Assembly (NCBI GenBank): GCA_028749115.1
Contig: JAQURD010000001.1
Span: forward strand, 152,218 to 216,217
Source: Acidobacteriota bacterium
GTDB taxonomy: Bacteria > Acidobacteriota > Aminicenantia > Aminicenantales > Saccharicenantaceae
Reading direction: 5' to 3'
DNA: 64,000 nucleotides
Positions 37,808-46,715 of this stretch are shown here, in pieces. The notes under the pieces were generated by a model. The model saw only the letters and a list, made by a program, of their open reading frames with translations. It was not told the origin of the DNA and made no database searches. How positions within the stretch are numbered: position 1 is the stretch's first letter; every line of letters begins with the position of its first letter. The translations under genes were made by a program, and so were the position numbers.

Positions 37808-37973
37808 ATAAAGAGAAGCTGAGGCGGAAGGAGCAAAAAGACAGGAAGGAAGAAGCCGTTGTTGCTTTAGTTCTGGCCGGTGATATTGAAAGCGGTGATT
37901 GTCCAGAAACTCAGCCCAGCATTCAACCTGAGTATGATCATATTAGATAATATTGGATTAAATAGGTTTAATC

Positions 37974-38675
37974 ATGAGAGTCACTTTTAGTCAGCCGGTT
38001 TTCATTCCCTATGGTGGTTTTTTTGGTCGTCAGCTTAATTCTGATCTTATGATCCTTCTTGATCAGACTCAATTTCCTCGCGGTTTTACCTTTGTTAACC
38101 GTAACCGTCTAAAAGGGCCGTCTGGAGAAATCTGGGTGTCTCTTCCGCTGAGAAAAAAGGGCCTTGGCCTGCAAACTATCGGTGAGCTCCGCCTTCACCA
38201 GCCAGAAACATCAGCAAAAAAGTTCCTGGCCTTGATCAAACATTACTATGGACATTCTATACACTATGAATCTGTTTCACTTCAGCTTAAGGCCGTTTTT
38301 GAGCTGGTTCAGGATAGATTCCTCGAGCTGTGTTTAGAATCAATAAATAAGCTTAAAAGTTGGCTTGGAATTGCTTCTCCCCTTCTCTTACAGTCAGAAG
38401 TCGGCTTAACTGGACGTGGACCACAGCTTTTAATTGACTTAGCCCAAGAGGTAAAAGCGTCTGAAATACTTTTTCCCTATCTGGCTAGTTGCCATTTTGA
38501 TATCTCTGGATTTAGAGCAGCCGGATTGAAGCTAGTATTTCAAAAATACAACCAGGTACCTTATCCTCAGTTCTGGGGGAATTTTCTAGCCAATTTATCG
38601 GCCCTTGATCTTTACCTTTGTTGCGGGCCTGAGGGCAGCCAGATTATTAAAAAAAGTTGCAGACTCATAAAATGA
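37974..38675 (+). CDS. WbqC-like family protein
   Basis: VTFSQPVFIPYGGFFGRQLNSDLMILLDQTQFPRGFTFVNRNRLKGPSGEIWVSLPLRKKG. Confidence 0.82.
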   Translation: MRVTFSQPVFIPYGGFFGRQLNSDLMILLDQTQFPRGFTFVNRNRLKGPSGEIWVSLPLRKKGLGLQTIGELRLHQPETSAKKFLALIKHYYGHSIHYESVSLQLKAVFELVQDRFLELCLESINKLKSWLGIASPLLLQSEVGLTGRGPQLLIDLAQEVKASEILFPYLASCHFDISGFRAAGLKLVFQKYNQVPYPQFWGNFLANLSALDLYLCCGPEGSQIIKKSCRLIK

Positions 38676-38691
38676 TGCTGCAAGCAGACAG

Positions 38692-41256
38692 TCATGTCAA
38701 TTGCCTGGAGTCAAAGCCCTGACTAAAGACAAGATACTCACGGGTTAAAGCATAGACTGGATTTTTTATAGACAGCAAAGCTCCAACGATGTCTTGAATG
38801 CGGAGAGGTTTCTGCAAATTAAAAGCTAAATAAAAAAACAGGCGCTGAACCTCAGGTTTAAATTCAATTTTCACCTGCCCTTCATATCCGGCTGAAAAGT
38901 AATTAAGATAGCCAGCCTCCAATTTTTCTGGCAGCCAATCAATAGCTTTAACAACTGGATCTTCAAGATTCAAGGAATAAACCAATCCTTTGATATCCCG
39001 GAAAAGCGGCAGCCACTCGGCCGGGCAATCTTTCAAGCCAAGAAAAGACAGCCCCTGGGGTGTGGCCTTATTAATCTTATTTAAAAATTCAGACTGGTTA
39101 AGCTGTTCATGAGCTCTAAATTCCAGAACTTCAGCCTTAGCTTCCAGGCCAAGAGGCAGGGCTGGGCCATAGGTAATAAGCATTTTGGGGTGAAATCCCT
39201 GGGAAAAAGCTAATTTAAGGTCAGCCCTCCGGAAGCTTCTTTCTATCTGGTTTAATAAATCAATATGCGAAATAAAGCGAAGCAGTCCTCTTTTCTCATA
39301 AGTTGCCCGGTAGCGAAAAACAGGCGAAAGTTTTTCTGTTTCTTTTTCACTACTACTAATCAGGTTAATGGCAGGTCTAGGGCTTGATCCGGGACTGACC
39401 ATAGATGATCTGGCTGATTTATATTGAGGCCAGTAGCAGGCCTGGCAGCCAGAACAGGTTTTCTCCTGGCAGGGCGGAGTGTATTTGGCTTCTAATGAGG
39501 CTTGAGCCTCTTCCCATAGATGAGGCTTTTTAAGTCCAGTTTTGATTATGTCCCAGGGAAGAGCTGCTGCTGGATCGATAGCTTGAAGATAATTATGGTA
39601 ATCTATCTGGCCGCGGTCAAAAGCTTCCCTCCAGAGATTAAAATCGAACTCATCCCGCCAGCCATCAAATCTTGCTCCCAGCTGATAGGCTTCTTCCAAG
39701 ACGCGGCCTAGTTTCCGATCGCCGCGAGAAAAAACAGCTTCCAGGATAGAGGTCTCAACTTTCGATTCTTTTATTTCAATCTTTTTCCAGCGTTTTAGTT
39801 GATTTTTCAAATAATGCTGTTTTTCCAGCAGTTTGGCCGGTTCTTCCATCGGCAGCCATTGAAAAGGTGTATGCGGTTTGGGAATAAATGAAGAAACAGT
39901 CAGATTAATCGCCGGGGTGACCCTAAAGATCTTTTTACCTGATTCTATTAAGCGGGCAATAAGATCAATTATAGCCTCCAGATCTTCTTCCTTTTCGGTT
40001 GGCAAGCCAATCATAAAATAGAGCTTAAGCAATCTCCAGCCGTGGGCCAAAGCATAGCCAGCTGCAGTCATTAACTGTTCATTGGTAATCCTCTTATTAA
40101 TAACCTTACGGAGGCGTTCACTCCCGGCTTCTGGCACCAGGGTAAAACCTGTCTTTTTAATCTTTACTATGTCTTCAACTATTTCACCGGAAAGTGTTTC
40201 TGGCCGGAGTGAAGGCAGGGAAATTGAAATTTTATGGGTTTCTAAAAGAGGCAGCAAATTTTTTATTGATGGCTGGAGATAAGGGTAGTCGCCGACAGAC
40301 AGAGCGATAAACGATAGTTCTTCATAACCTGTCTGTCTTAAACCGGAATAGGCCAGATGTTCAACCTGCTGGCCAGGGCGGTAACGGTAAGGAAAGTAAA
40401 GACTAGCTGCCTGGCAGAACCGGCAATTCCATGGGCAACCCCTGGCCACTTCCACCTGCCAGCGGTCGAAGACAGATTGAATATTAGGAACGGCCATTTT
40501 TTCAGCCGAATTGACTTTATCCAATGGATAAACAATTCTCTTCTCAATTGTATCTGGTGCTCCGCTCACTGGCCTGGGAACAAGCAAAAAGCTTTTTTCC
40601 TGTTTCTCGGCCTGGTAAAAACATGGCACGTAAACCCCTTTGATATTGAGAAAACTTTTTAATAATTCTTCCCGGCTGCCTGCCTCAGATTTGACTTCAA
40701 AAAATCTATCAATTATCTCCAGAAAGACCTCTTCTCCGTCGCCCAACACAAAGAAATCAATAAAGTCAGCCAGTGGTTCTGGATTGAAAGCAGCCGGACC
40801 TCCAGCTATAATCAGTGGATGTGATAGCTGGCGATCAGCAGTCAGCCTGGGAACTTGCCCGAGTTCAAGCATATTCAATAAATTGGTATTATTAAGTTCA
40901 TAGAGGAGAGAAAAGCCAATCAGATCAAAACTGCCCAGAGGAATTTTATTTTCTAAGGAATAAAGAGGCAGTTGATGCTTCCGGAGCTGAAACTCGAAGT
41001 CAGGCCAGGGAGCGTAGACTCTTTCTGCCAGAATATCTGGCCTTTGATTAAGAATAAAATATAGAATTTTCTGGCCGAGATATGACATGCCAAGCTCATA
41101 AACTTCAGGAAAAGCCAGAGCCACTTTAATCTTTACTGACTCAGGATCCTTTTTGATTTGGTTTGATTCACCGCCAATATAACGGCCTGGTTTCTGCACC
41201 TCACGCCAGAGTAACTCGAGTTTTTCTGTTTCTAATCGAGTCAGCTTGTTCTTCAT
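38692..41256 (-). CDS. Radical SAM protein with B12-binding-type N terminus fused to a DUF2344-like C-terminal domain (TIGR03960/TIGR03936-like)
   Basis: VEVARGCPWNCRFCQAASLYFPYRYR (CxxxCxxC); C-terminal RYRATYEKRGLLRFISHIDLLNQIERSFRRADLKLAFSQGFHPKMLITYGPALPLGLEAKAEVLEF. Confidence 0.88.
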   Translation of the reverse strand: MKNKLTRLETEKLELLWREVQKPGRYIGGESNQIKKDPESVKIKVALAFPEVYELGMSYLGQKILYFILNQRPDILAERVYAPWPDFEFQLRKHQLPLYSLENKIPLGSFDLIGFSLLYELNNTNLLNMLELGQVPRLTADRQLSHPLIIAGGPAAFNPEPLADFIDFFVLGDGEEVFLEIIDRFFEVKSEAGSREELLKSFLNIKGVYVPCFYQAEKQEKSFLLVPRPVSGAPDTIEKRIVYPLDKVNSAEKMAVPNIQSVFDRWQVEVARGCPWNCRFCQAASLYFPYRYRPGQQVEHLAYSGLRQTGYEELSFIALSVGDYPYLQPSIKNLLPLLETHKISISLPSLRPETLSGEIVEDIVKIKKTGFTLVPEAGSERLRKVINKRITNEQLMTAAGYALAHGWRLLKLYFMIGLPTEKEEDLEAIIDLIARLIESGKKIFRVTPAINLTVSSFIPKPHTPFQWLPMEEPAKLLEKQHYLKNQLKRWKKIEIKESKVETSILEAVFSRGDRKLGRVLEEAYQLGARFDGWRDEFDFNLWREAFDRGQIDYHNYLQAIDPAAALPWDIIKTGLKKPHLWEEAQASLEAKYTPPCQEKTCSGCQACYWPQYKSARSSMVSPGSSPRPAINLISSSEKETEKLSPVFRYRATYEKRGLLRFISHIDLLNQIERSFRRADLKLAFSQGFHPKMLITYGPALPLGLEAKAEVLEFRAHEQLNQSEFLNKINKATPQGLSFLGLKDCPAEWLPLFRDIKGLVYSLNLEDPVVKAIDWLPEKLEAGYLNYFSAGYEGQVKIEFKPEVQRLFFYLAFNLQKPLRIQDIVGALLSIKNPVYALTREYLVFSQGFDSRQLT

Positions 41257-41287
41257 CTTCAGCTCTTTCCTTTCGGCAAATCATAGA

Positions 41288-42385
41288 TTAGAACCTGACA
41301 TAAACAAATCTTCGCATTCTAACATTAGCTACCAGGCCAACCAGTAAAACATTGGTCAAAAGAGATGAGCCGCCATAGCTTAAAAACGGAATAGGAATGC
41401 CTGTAATAGGAAAAAGTCCGACAATCATCATGACATTAATTAAGAATTGGCAGCCAATAAGCATGGCTGAAAGAAAGGCTAGATAAACCCCGGCCCGGTC
41501 AGGTGAAAGCTGGCTAACCGAAAATAGCCGGTAGAGAAAGATAAAATAGACAATAAAAATCCCTAGAATACCCAAAAAACCCAGATCCTCTCCAATGACA
41601 GCCAGAATAAAATCAGTGTGGCGGGCCGGCAGGAAACGAAGCTGGCTCTGAGTTCCCTTATGGTACCCCTTGCCTGTCAGGCCACCTGAGCCGATGGCTA
41701 TTCTCGACTGCTGGAGTTGATAGCCAGCCCCGCGAGGATCCTGGCCGGGCATTAGCAGGGTCTCAATTCTCTTCTTCTGATAATCTTTAAGCATATAATT
41801 CCAACCAAAAAAACCAACTAGAAAAGCAACAATTAAAATAATAGCTGCATATTTTTTAGGTAAGCCGGCAAGAATATAGGCTCCTAGCAGGACTGGTAGA
41901 AAAGTTATAGCTGTCCCCAGATCAGGTTGTATGGCAATTAATATAAAAGGCAGGCCAACCAGGCCAGAGCTTAAAAGGAAAGCTCTAAAAGACATCACAT
42001 CTTCCTTGTAGTCTGAAAAAAGCCTGGCCAGCAAAAGAATGACAGCCAGTTTGGTCAGTTCCGAAGGTTGAAACCGAAACGGCCCGATGACCAGCCAGCT
42101 CCGGGTATTGGCCACTCTCGTACCGAGGATCAAGAGCAGGATAAGCAAAACGTTCATGAAGACATAAAAAGGAAAAGCAAAATTCAGCAAGACTTTGTAA
42201 TCGATCATAAGCAAAACAAACAGAGCCAGGAGACTGACCCCCAGCCAGAGAACCTGCCGCCAGACATATTGACTTGCTTGATAATAGATGGCACTGTAAA
42301 CAAAGAAAATCCCGATAATGGCCATAAGAACCATTAATAGAATAGTCGGCCAGTCAATTTCCCTGAAGATTCGTCTGTCTAACAT
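41288..42385 (-). CDS. rodA: Rod shape-determining protein RodA (FtsW/RodA/SpoVE)
   Basis: GPFRFQPSELTKLAVILLLAR; TGIPIPFLSYGGSSLLTN. Internal start MLDRRIFREIDW preferred; overlaps the mrdA 3' end by about 32 nt. Confidence 0.92.
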   Translation of the reverse strand: MLDRRIFREIDWPTILLMVLMAIIGIFFVYSAIYYQASQYVWRQVLWLGVSLLALFVLLMIDYKVLLNFAFPFYVFMNVLLILLLILGTRVANTRSWLVIGPFRFQPSELTKLAVILLLARLFSDYKEDVMSFRAFLLSSGLVGLPFILIAIQPDLGTAITFLPVLLGAYILAGLPKKYAAIILIVAFLVGFFGWNYMLKDYQKKRIETLLMPGQDPRGAGYQLQQSRIAIGSGGLTGKGYHKGTQSQLRFLPARHTDFILAVIGEDLGFLGILGIFIVYFIFLYRLFSVSQLSPDRAGVYLAFLSAMLIGCQFLINVMMIVGLFPITGIPIPFLSYGGSSLLTNVLLVGLVANVRMRRFVYVRF

Positions 42386-44162
42386 ATTTTTCCCGGTAAG
42401 CTTTAAAAATTTCTCCAGCCATAGGTGCCGCTGTCTGACCGCCCAGACCACCAAATTCGACCAGAATGGTGACAACAATTTGAGGTTGGTACCTCGGGGC
42501 AAAGCCGCTAAACCAGCTATGCGTTTTCAGAGCTTCTTTTCCTCTTTGAACCATTTTTTCAGCCTGTTCCCGGCTTATAACCTGAGTTGATCCAGTTTTG
42601 CCGCAGATATCAAAACCCGGTTGATAGGCACCATGTCCTGTACCGCCATCATTAACCGAACGCCACATGCCTTCAATAACTTTTTCAAATATTTCGGGCC
42701 TCAAGTCTGCTTTTTCTCGCTTAAGCTCCGTCTGATTATCAACCAGAGTCAATCTGGGCTTGACTTTTATCCCCCGGTTAGCCAGACAGGCAGTCATAGC
42801 TGCTATCTGTAGCGGAGTGACCAGAACAGGTCCCTGGCCTATGGCCACAGAAATAGTTTCACCTGGATACCAGGCTTCTCCCTGGGATTTTCTCTTCCAG
42901 TCAGTAGAAGGTACCAATCCTTCCTTTTCCCCGGGCATATCAACACCGGTAATTTTCCCCAGGCCGAGGCTACGGGCATAATTAGCAATAATATCAATAT
43001 TTAGACTCCGTCCCAACTGGTAGAAATAAATATTACATGAGTTTTTTATGGCCTCAGCCAAATCCAGGTTGCCATGACCTGGTTTGAACCAGCAGGTAAA
43101 ATCTTTACCATAAAGATTTATGCTACCCGAGCAAAAGAAAGCCGTTCTTTCAGAGATTAATCCTGTCTGAAGGGCAGTCAGAGCAGTTACGATCTTGAAA
43201 ATCGAACCAGGAGAATATAAGCCGCGAATGACCCGGTTTTCAAGGGGTCCGGCCGGATCATTCATAATTGACATCCATTCATCAGGAGAAAACCTGCTGA
43301 TAAAACGATTTGGATCATAAGAGGGCGAACTGGCCCAGACTAAACACTCCCCTGTTCCGGGATCAAGAACTACAATTGCACCTTCTTTTCCCTGAAGAAG
43401 CTCTTCCGCCCTTTTCTGTAAGTCTAAATCAATAGAGAGAATCAGATCTTTTCCTTTAACTGGCTCTATTCTATTTACTTCACCCATAGATCGGCCCAGG
43501 CTGTCAACAGTTTCTATCAACTGGCCATCCTGCCCGGTCAAATAGTCATCATATTGTTTTTCCAGGGCTGCTTTCCCGACCATTTCACCACCGCGCCATT
43601 TTCTTTGAGAACTTCCTTTTATTTCTTCAGCTGAAACTTCTTGCAGATAGCCAAGAACATGTGCTGCTGTCTGACCAAAGGGATAATAGCGCCTGGGCTC
43701 CACTTGAAGACGAAGTTCGGGAAATTCCTCCTTTCTCCCCTCAATGACGGCTACTTCGTCCAGCTTGAGGTTGTCTTTGATGACCACAGGTTCAAAACTC
43801 TGTAGCCAGCTATAGCGCTCAGTTCTGGCCTTTAGCTCATCCGGCCTTAAATTTAACAGACCACTCACCCGCTCGATAGTTTGATAACTATTCTTAAGCG
43901 ATTGTTTAAGCATAGAAACCTTAAAACTTGGTCGGTTATCAGCCAGAATAATCTTCTGGCGGTCATAGATCAAACCACGCGGGGCCGGGCTGGGCAAAGA
44001 GCGTAAATAATTAGCCTCTGACATTTTCAAGTATTTTTTATAATCAAAGATCTGTATTTTCCAGTAAAAGGCCATAACCAGAAATATAACTATAACCAGG
44101 ATAATAAAAGTCAGCCTGGATCTTTTTATGATCAGGCTCAAATCCTCGTAAATTTTAGCCAT
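42354..44162 (-). CDS. mrdA: Penicillin-binding protein 2
   Basis: YSPGSIFKIVTAL (SxxK), KNSCNIYFYQLG (SxN), DICGKTGSTQVI (KTG). Confidence 0.93.
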   Translation of the reverse strand: MAKIYEDLSLIIKRSRLTFIILVIVIFLVMAFYWKIQIFDYKKYLKMSEANYLRSLPSPAPRGLIYDRQKIILADNRPSFKVSMLKQSLKNSYQTIERVSGLLNLRPDELKARTERYSWLQSFEPVVIKDNLKLDEVAVIEGRKEEFPELRLQVEPRRYYPFGQTAAHVLGYLQEVSAEEIKGSSQRKWRGGEMVGKAALEKQYDDYLTGQDGQLIETVDSLGRSMGEVNRIEPVKGKDLILSIDLDLQKRAEELLQGKEGAIVVLDPGTGECLVWASSPSYDPNRFISRFSPDEWMSIMNDPAGPLENRVIRGLYSPGSIFKIVTALTALQTGLISERTAFFCSGSINLYGKDFTCWFKPGHGNLDLAEAIKNSCNIYFYQLGRSLNIDIIANYARSLGLGKITGVDMPGEKEGLVPSTDWKRKSQGEAWYPGETISVAIGQGPVLVTPLQIAAMTACLANRGIKVKPRLTLVDNQTELKREKADLRPEIFEKVIEGMWRSVNDGGTGHGAYQPGFDICGKTGSTQVISREQAEKMVQRGKEALKTHSWFSGFAPRYQPQIVVTILVEFGGLGGQTAAPMAGEIFKAYREKYVRQTNLQGN

Positions 44163-44174
44163 TTAAAAATTCAA

Positions 44175-44660
44175 TCAGCCTGTAACTTTTTTAACCGGGT
44201 GAAACAGGCCAACTAATAGACTTGCTATTATAGCATTCATGACCGGCTGAAAATAAAGGCCTGGCCGGCTAGAAAGCAGGCTCTTTTTAAAAATAAGGCC
44301 ATAAAGAATAGCCCAAATTAAAAGCTGAAAAAGACTCAGGAAAAACAAAATAGCCGTCCTTTTGCCAAAAGAATTAAGATCGACTTTGTGGCTGATCCAG
44401 CCAGCTAAAAAGCCAGTAATGGTCAGGCTCATACCAGCCAGGCCAAAGACACTATGTGAAAAAGAATCTTCCAGAAGTCCAGCCACCGTCCCCATTACTG
44501 CCCCTTCTACCTCTCCGTAAATCATGGCGCTCAGAAGAACAGCCAGACTGAAGGTATTTATTAAAACTACAAGGTCAGGGCTAAGCCTGCCCAGCAAGGA
44601 ATACAAAACAAAAGCCAGAACAAGTATTAAAAATAGAACCAGGCCTTTTCTGATTTTCAC
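44175..44660 (-). CDS. mreD: Rod shape-determining protein MreD
   Basis: 161-aa polytopic protein in conserved mreB-C-D-mrdA-rodA order; GTVAGLLEDSFSHSVFGLAGMSLTITGFLAGWIS. Confidence 0.85.
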   Translation of the reverse strand: MKIRKGLVLFLILVLAFVLYSLLGRLSPDLVVLINTFSLAVLLSAMIYGEVEGAVMGTVAGLLEDSFSHSVFGLAGMSLTITGFLAGWISHKVDLNSFGKRTAILFFLSLFQLLIWAILYGLIFKKSLLSSRPGLYFQPVMNAIIASLLVGLFHPVKKVTG

Positions 44661-44666
44661 CAGTTT

Positions 44667-45503
44667 TTACCTTTTTAACTCCGGGCTGTTTTTTAAGATA
44701 GCCACCAGGGTCAACTCTTTAAAATTAAAATAGGGCTCGACTTTAATTTTTTTAAACAGGCCTACCTCGTTAGCAACTGATATTATTTTGCCTACCTTAA
44801 GCCCCGCTGGAAATATCTGATCGAAGCCAGATGTCAATATTTCATCACCAATTATTCCTCCAGGAGAAGAGGCCATAATATATTTAATCAGGCACATCCC
44901 CTGGCCATCACCGCTAAGAATGCCCGGCATCCTGTCTGTGGCCGACAAAACTGCCACACCGCTGTCTTCTGAGGTAATCAAGCTAACTTTTGCCGTATGG
45001 CTCGAAACAGGCTCGGTGGTTTTACCCAGCAAGCGGCCAAGATGATCACAGACAGGCAGGTTTTTAACTACCCCGTCATCTGACCCGCGGTCTATGACCA
45101 GTGAGCGGAAATAATTGGCTGTATCAAGTCCAATAACCCTGGCCGGGAGAACAGAGGTCTCAAGCCATTGCAAATTATTTTCAAGTTGCTGTTCGGCCAG
45201 TCTTAATCTGAATTGTTCCAGCAGGAGATCCCTCTCCTGGTAGAGAAAAAATATTTGTTTCTTAAGTTCCTGGTTTTCTCTTTGTGCCTTTTTTAGAAAC
45301 ACTATGTTCTTCCAGCTCTGAGTTAAATAGTTATAAGTAGAAACCGCTGCTTTTTGCAGCGGAGAAAAGGCAGCAAAGAAAACTTTTTCCAGCAAGCTCT
45401 GATGGCTGCCGGGAGGGATCTGAACTGAAATCAAAATTAAATTGAAAAAAAGAAGGAAGGTTCCTATCAAGTATTTATTTTTAGCCAGCCTGGATAGTGA
45501 CAT
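44667..45503 (-). CDS. mreC: Rod shape-determining protein MreC
   Basis: N-terminal TM + coiled coil + beta domain (ARVIGLDTANYFRSLVIDRGSDDGV; VLTSGFDQIFPAGLKVGKI-like); gene order. Confidence 0.9.
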   Translation of the reverse strand: MSLSRLAKNKYLIGTFLLFFNLILISVQIPPGSHQSLLEKVFFAAFSPLQKAAVSTYNYLTQSWKNIVFLKKAQRENQELKKQIFFLYQERDLLLEQFRLRLAEQQLENNLQWLETSVLPARVIGLDTANYFRSLVIDRGSDDGVVKNLPVCDHLGRLLGKTTEPVSSHTAKVSLITSEDSGVAVLSATDRMPGILSGDGQGMCLIKYIMASSPGGIIGDEILTSGFDQIFPAGLKVGKIISVANEVGLFKKIKVEPYFNFKELTLVAILKNSPELKR

Positions 45504-45521
45504 CCGTCTTTAAAATTATTT

Positions 45522-46559
45522 TCATTCCAGGGAAATCTTGCGCAATAGATCCAGATCCTCCAGCAGTTTGCCCGCTCCCATAACTACTGAGGTTAGCGGG
45601 TCTTCAGTTAAAAAAACAGGTAGCTGGGTTTCTTCTCTCAATCTCTTGTCCAGATTTTTGAGTAAGGCTCCCCCGCCAGTCAGGACAATTCCCCGATCTA
45701 TAATATCGGCGGAAAGCTCAGGCGGTGTTCTTTCCAGTGCAATTCTAATGGCATTTAATATGCCGGACACCACTTCTTCTATAGCTTCTCTGATTTCCTG
45801 ATCATCAACGACAATAGTTCTGGGAATACCTTCCCTCAAATCCCTGCCTTTAATCTCCATGGTCAATGATTCATCTGGAGGATAGGCTGAGCCTATCTGC
45901 CATTTAACCTGTTCAGCTGTCTTTTCGCCGATTAACAGATTATATTTCTTTTTTAAATACTGGATGATAGCTTCATCCATTTCATTACTGGCAATTCTTA
46001 TCGAATGATTAAAAACAACTCCGGTTAATGAAATTACCGCAATATCCGTTGTCCCCCCTCCGATATCAACTATCATATTGCCAGTAGGTTCAGAGATAGG
46101 CAGATTAGCCCCCACAGCTGCCGCCATTGGTTGTTCGACAATATAAACTTCAGAGGCTTTCGCCCGGAGAGCGACATCTTTAACTGCTCTTCTTTCTACC
46201 TGAGTAATACCAGTTGGAATGCCAATAACAATTCTCGGACGCAGTAAAAAGCCACGGTTGTTCATTGCCTGTCTGATAAAATAGTCCAGCATCCGCTCAG
46301 CAATTTCAAAATCAGCGATCACACCATCTCTCATCGGTTTAACAGCCACTATATTGCTTGGCGTCTTGCCCAGCATTTCTTTCGCCCGGTTGCCGACAGC
46401 TTCAATCTTGCCACTCTGAATATTCAGGACCACAATTGATGGCTCCTGGACTACTATACCCTTCCCTTTAAGATAAACCAGAGTATTGGCCGTTCCCAGG
46501 TCAATAGCTAAATCACAAAAAAGGCTGCCCTTTATCCACTTCCAGACGTTCATGCTCAT
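45522..46559 (-). CDS. mreB: Rod shape-determining protein MreB
   Basis: LAIDLGTANTLVYLKGKGIVVQEPSIV; MIVDIGGGTTDIAVISL; GIVLTGGGALLKNLD. Confidence 0.97.
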   Translation of the reverse strand: MSMNVWKWIKGSLFCDLAIDLGTANTLVYLKGKGIVVQEPSIVVLNIQSGKIEAVGNRAKEMLGKTPSNIVAVKPMRDGVIADFEIAERMLDYFIRQAMNNRGFLLRPRIVIGIPTGITQVERRAVKDVALRAKASEVYIVEQPMAAAVGANLPISEPTGNMIVDIGGGTTDIAVISLTGVVFNHSIRIASNEMDEAIIQYLKKKYNLLIGEKTAEQVKWQIGSAYPPDESLTMEIKGRDLREGIPRTIVVDDQEIREAIEEVVSGILNAIRIALERTPPELSADIIDRGIVLTGGGALLKNLDKRLREETQLPVFLTEDPLTSVVMGAGKLLEDLDLLRKISLE

Positions 46560-46656
46560 CCTCGCTTTTTACCAGTAACTTTAGCAAAATAGATATTTAA
46601 CATAAAATACAATATCTGGCAAATGTTATGAGCACAAACCAGCTAATAAAATTGTC

Positions 46657-46686
46657 TTGACTTATCCCTGAATTTTTTAATATACA
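46657..46686 (+). promoter_or_regulatory. Candidate sigma70-type promoter for the OPT transporter
   Basis: TTGACT - 18 nt - TATACA, about 30 nt upstream of the ATG at 46716. Confidence 0.35.
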
Positions 46687-46715
46687 TAAGTAAAAAGAAT
46701 AGAAAGGAGAGGCCG

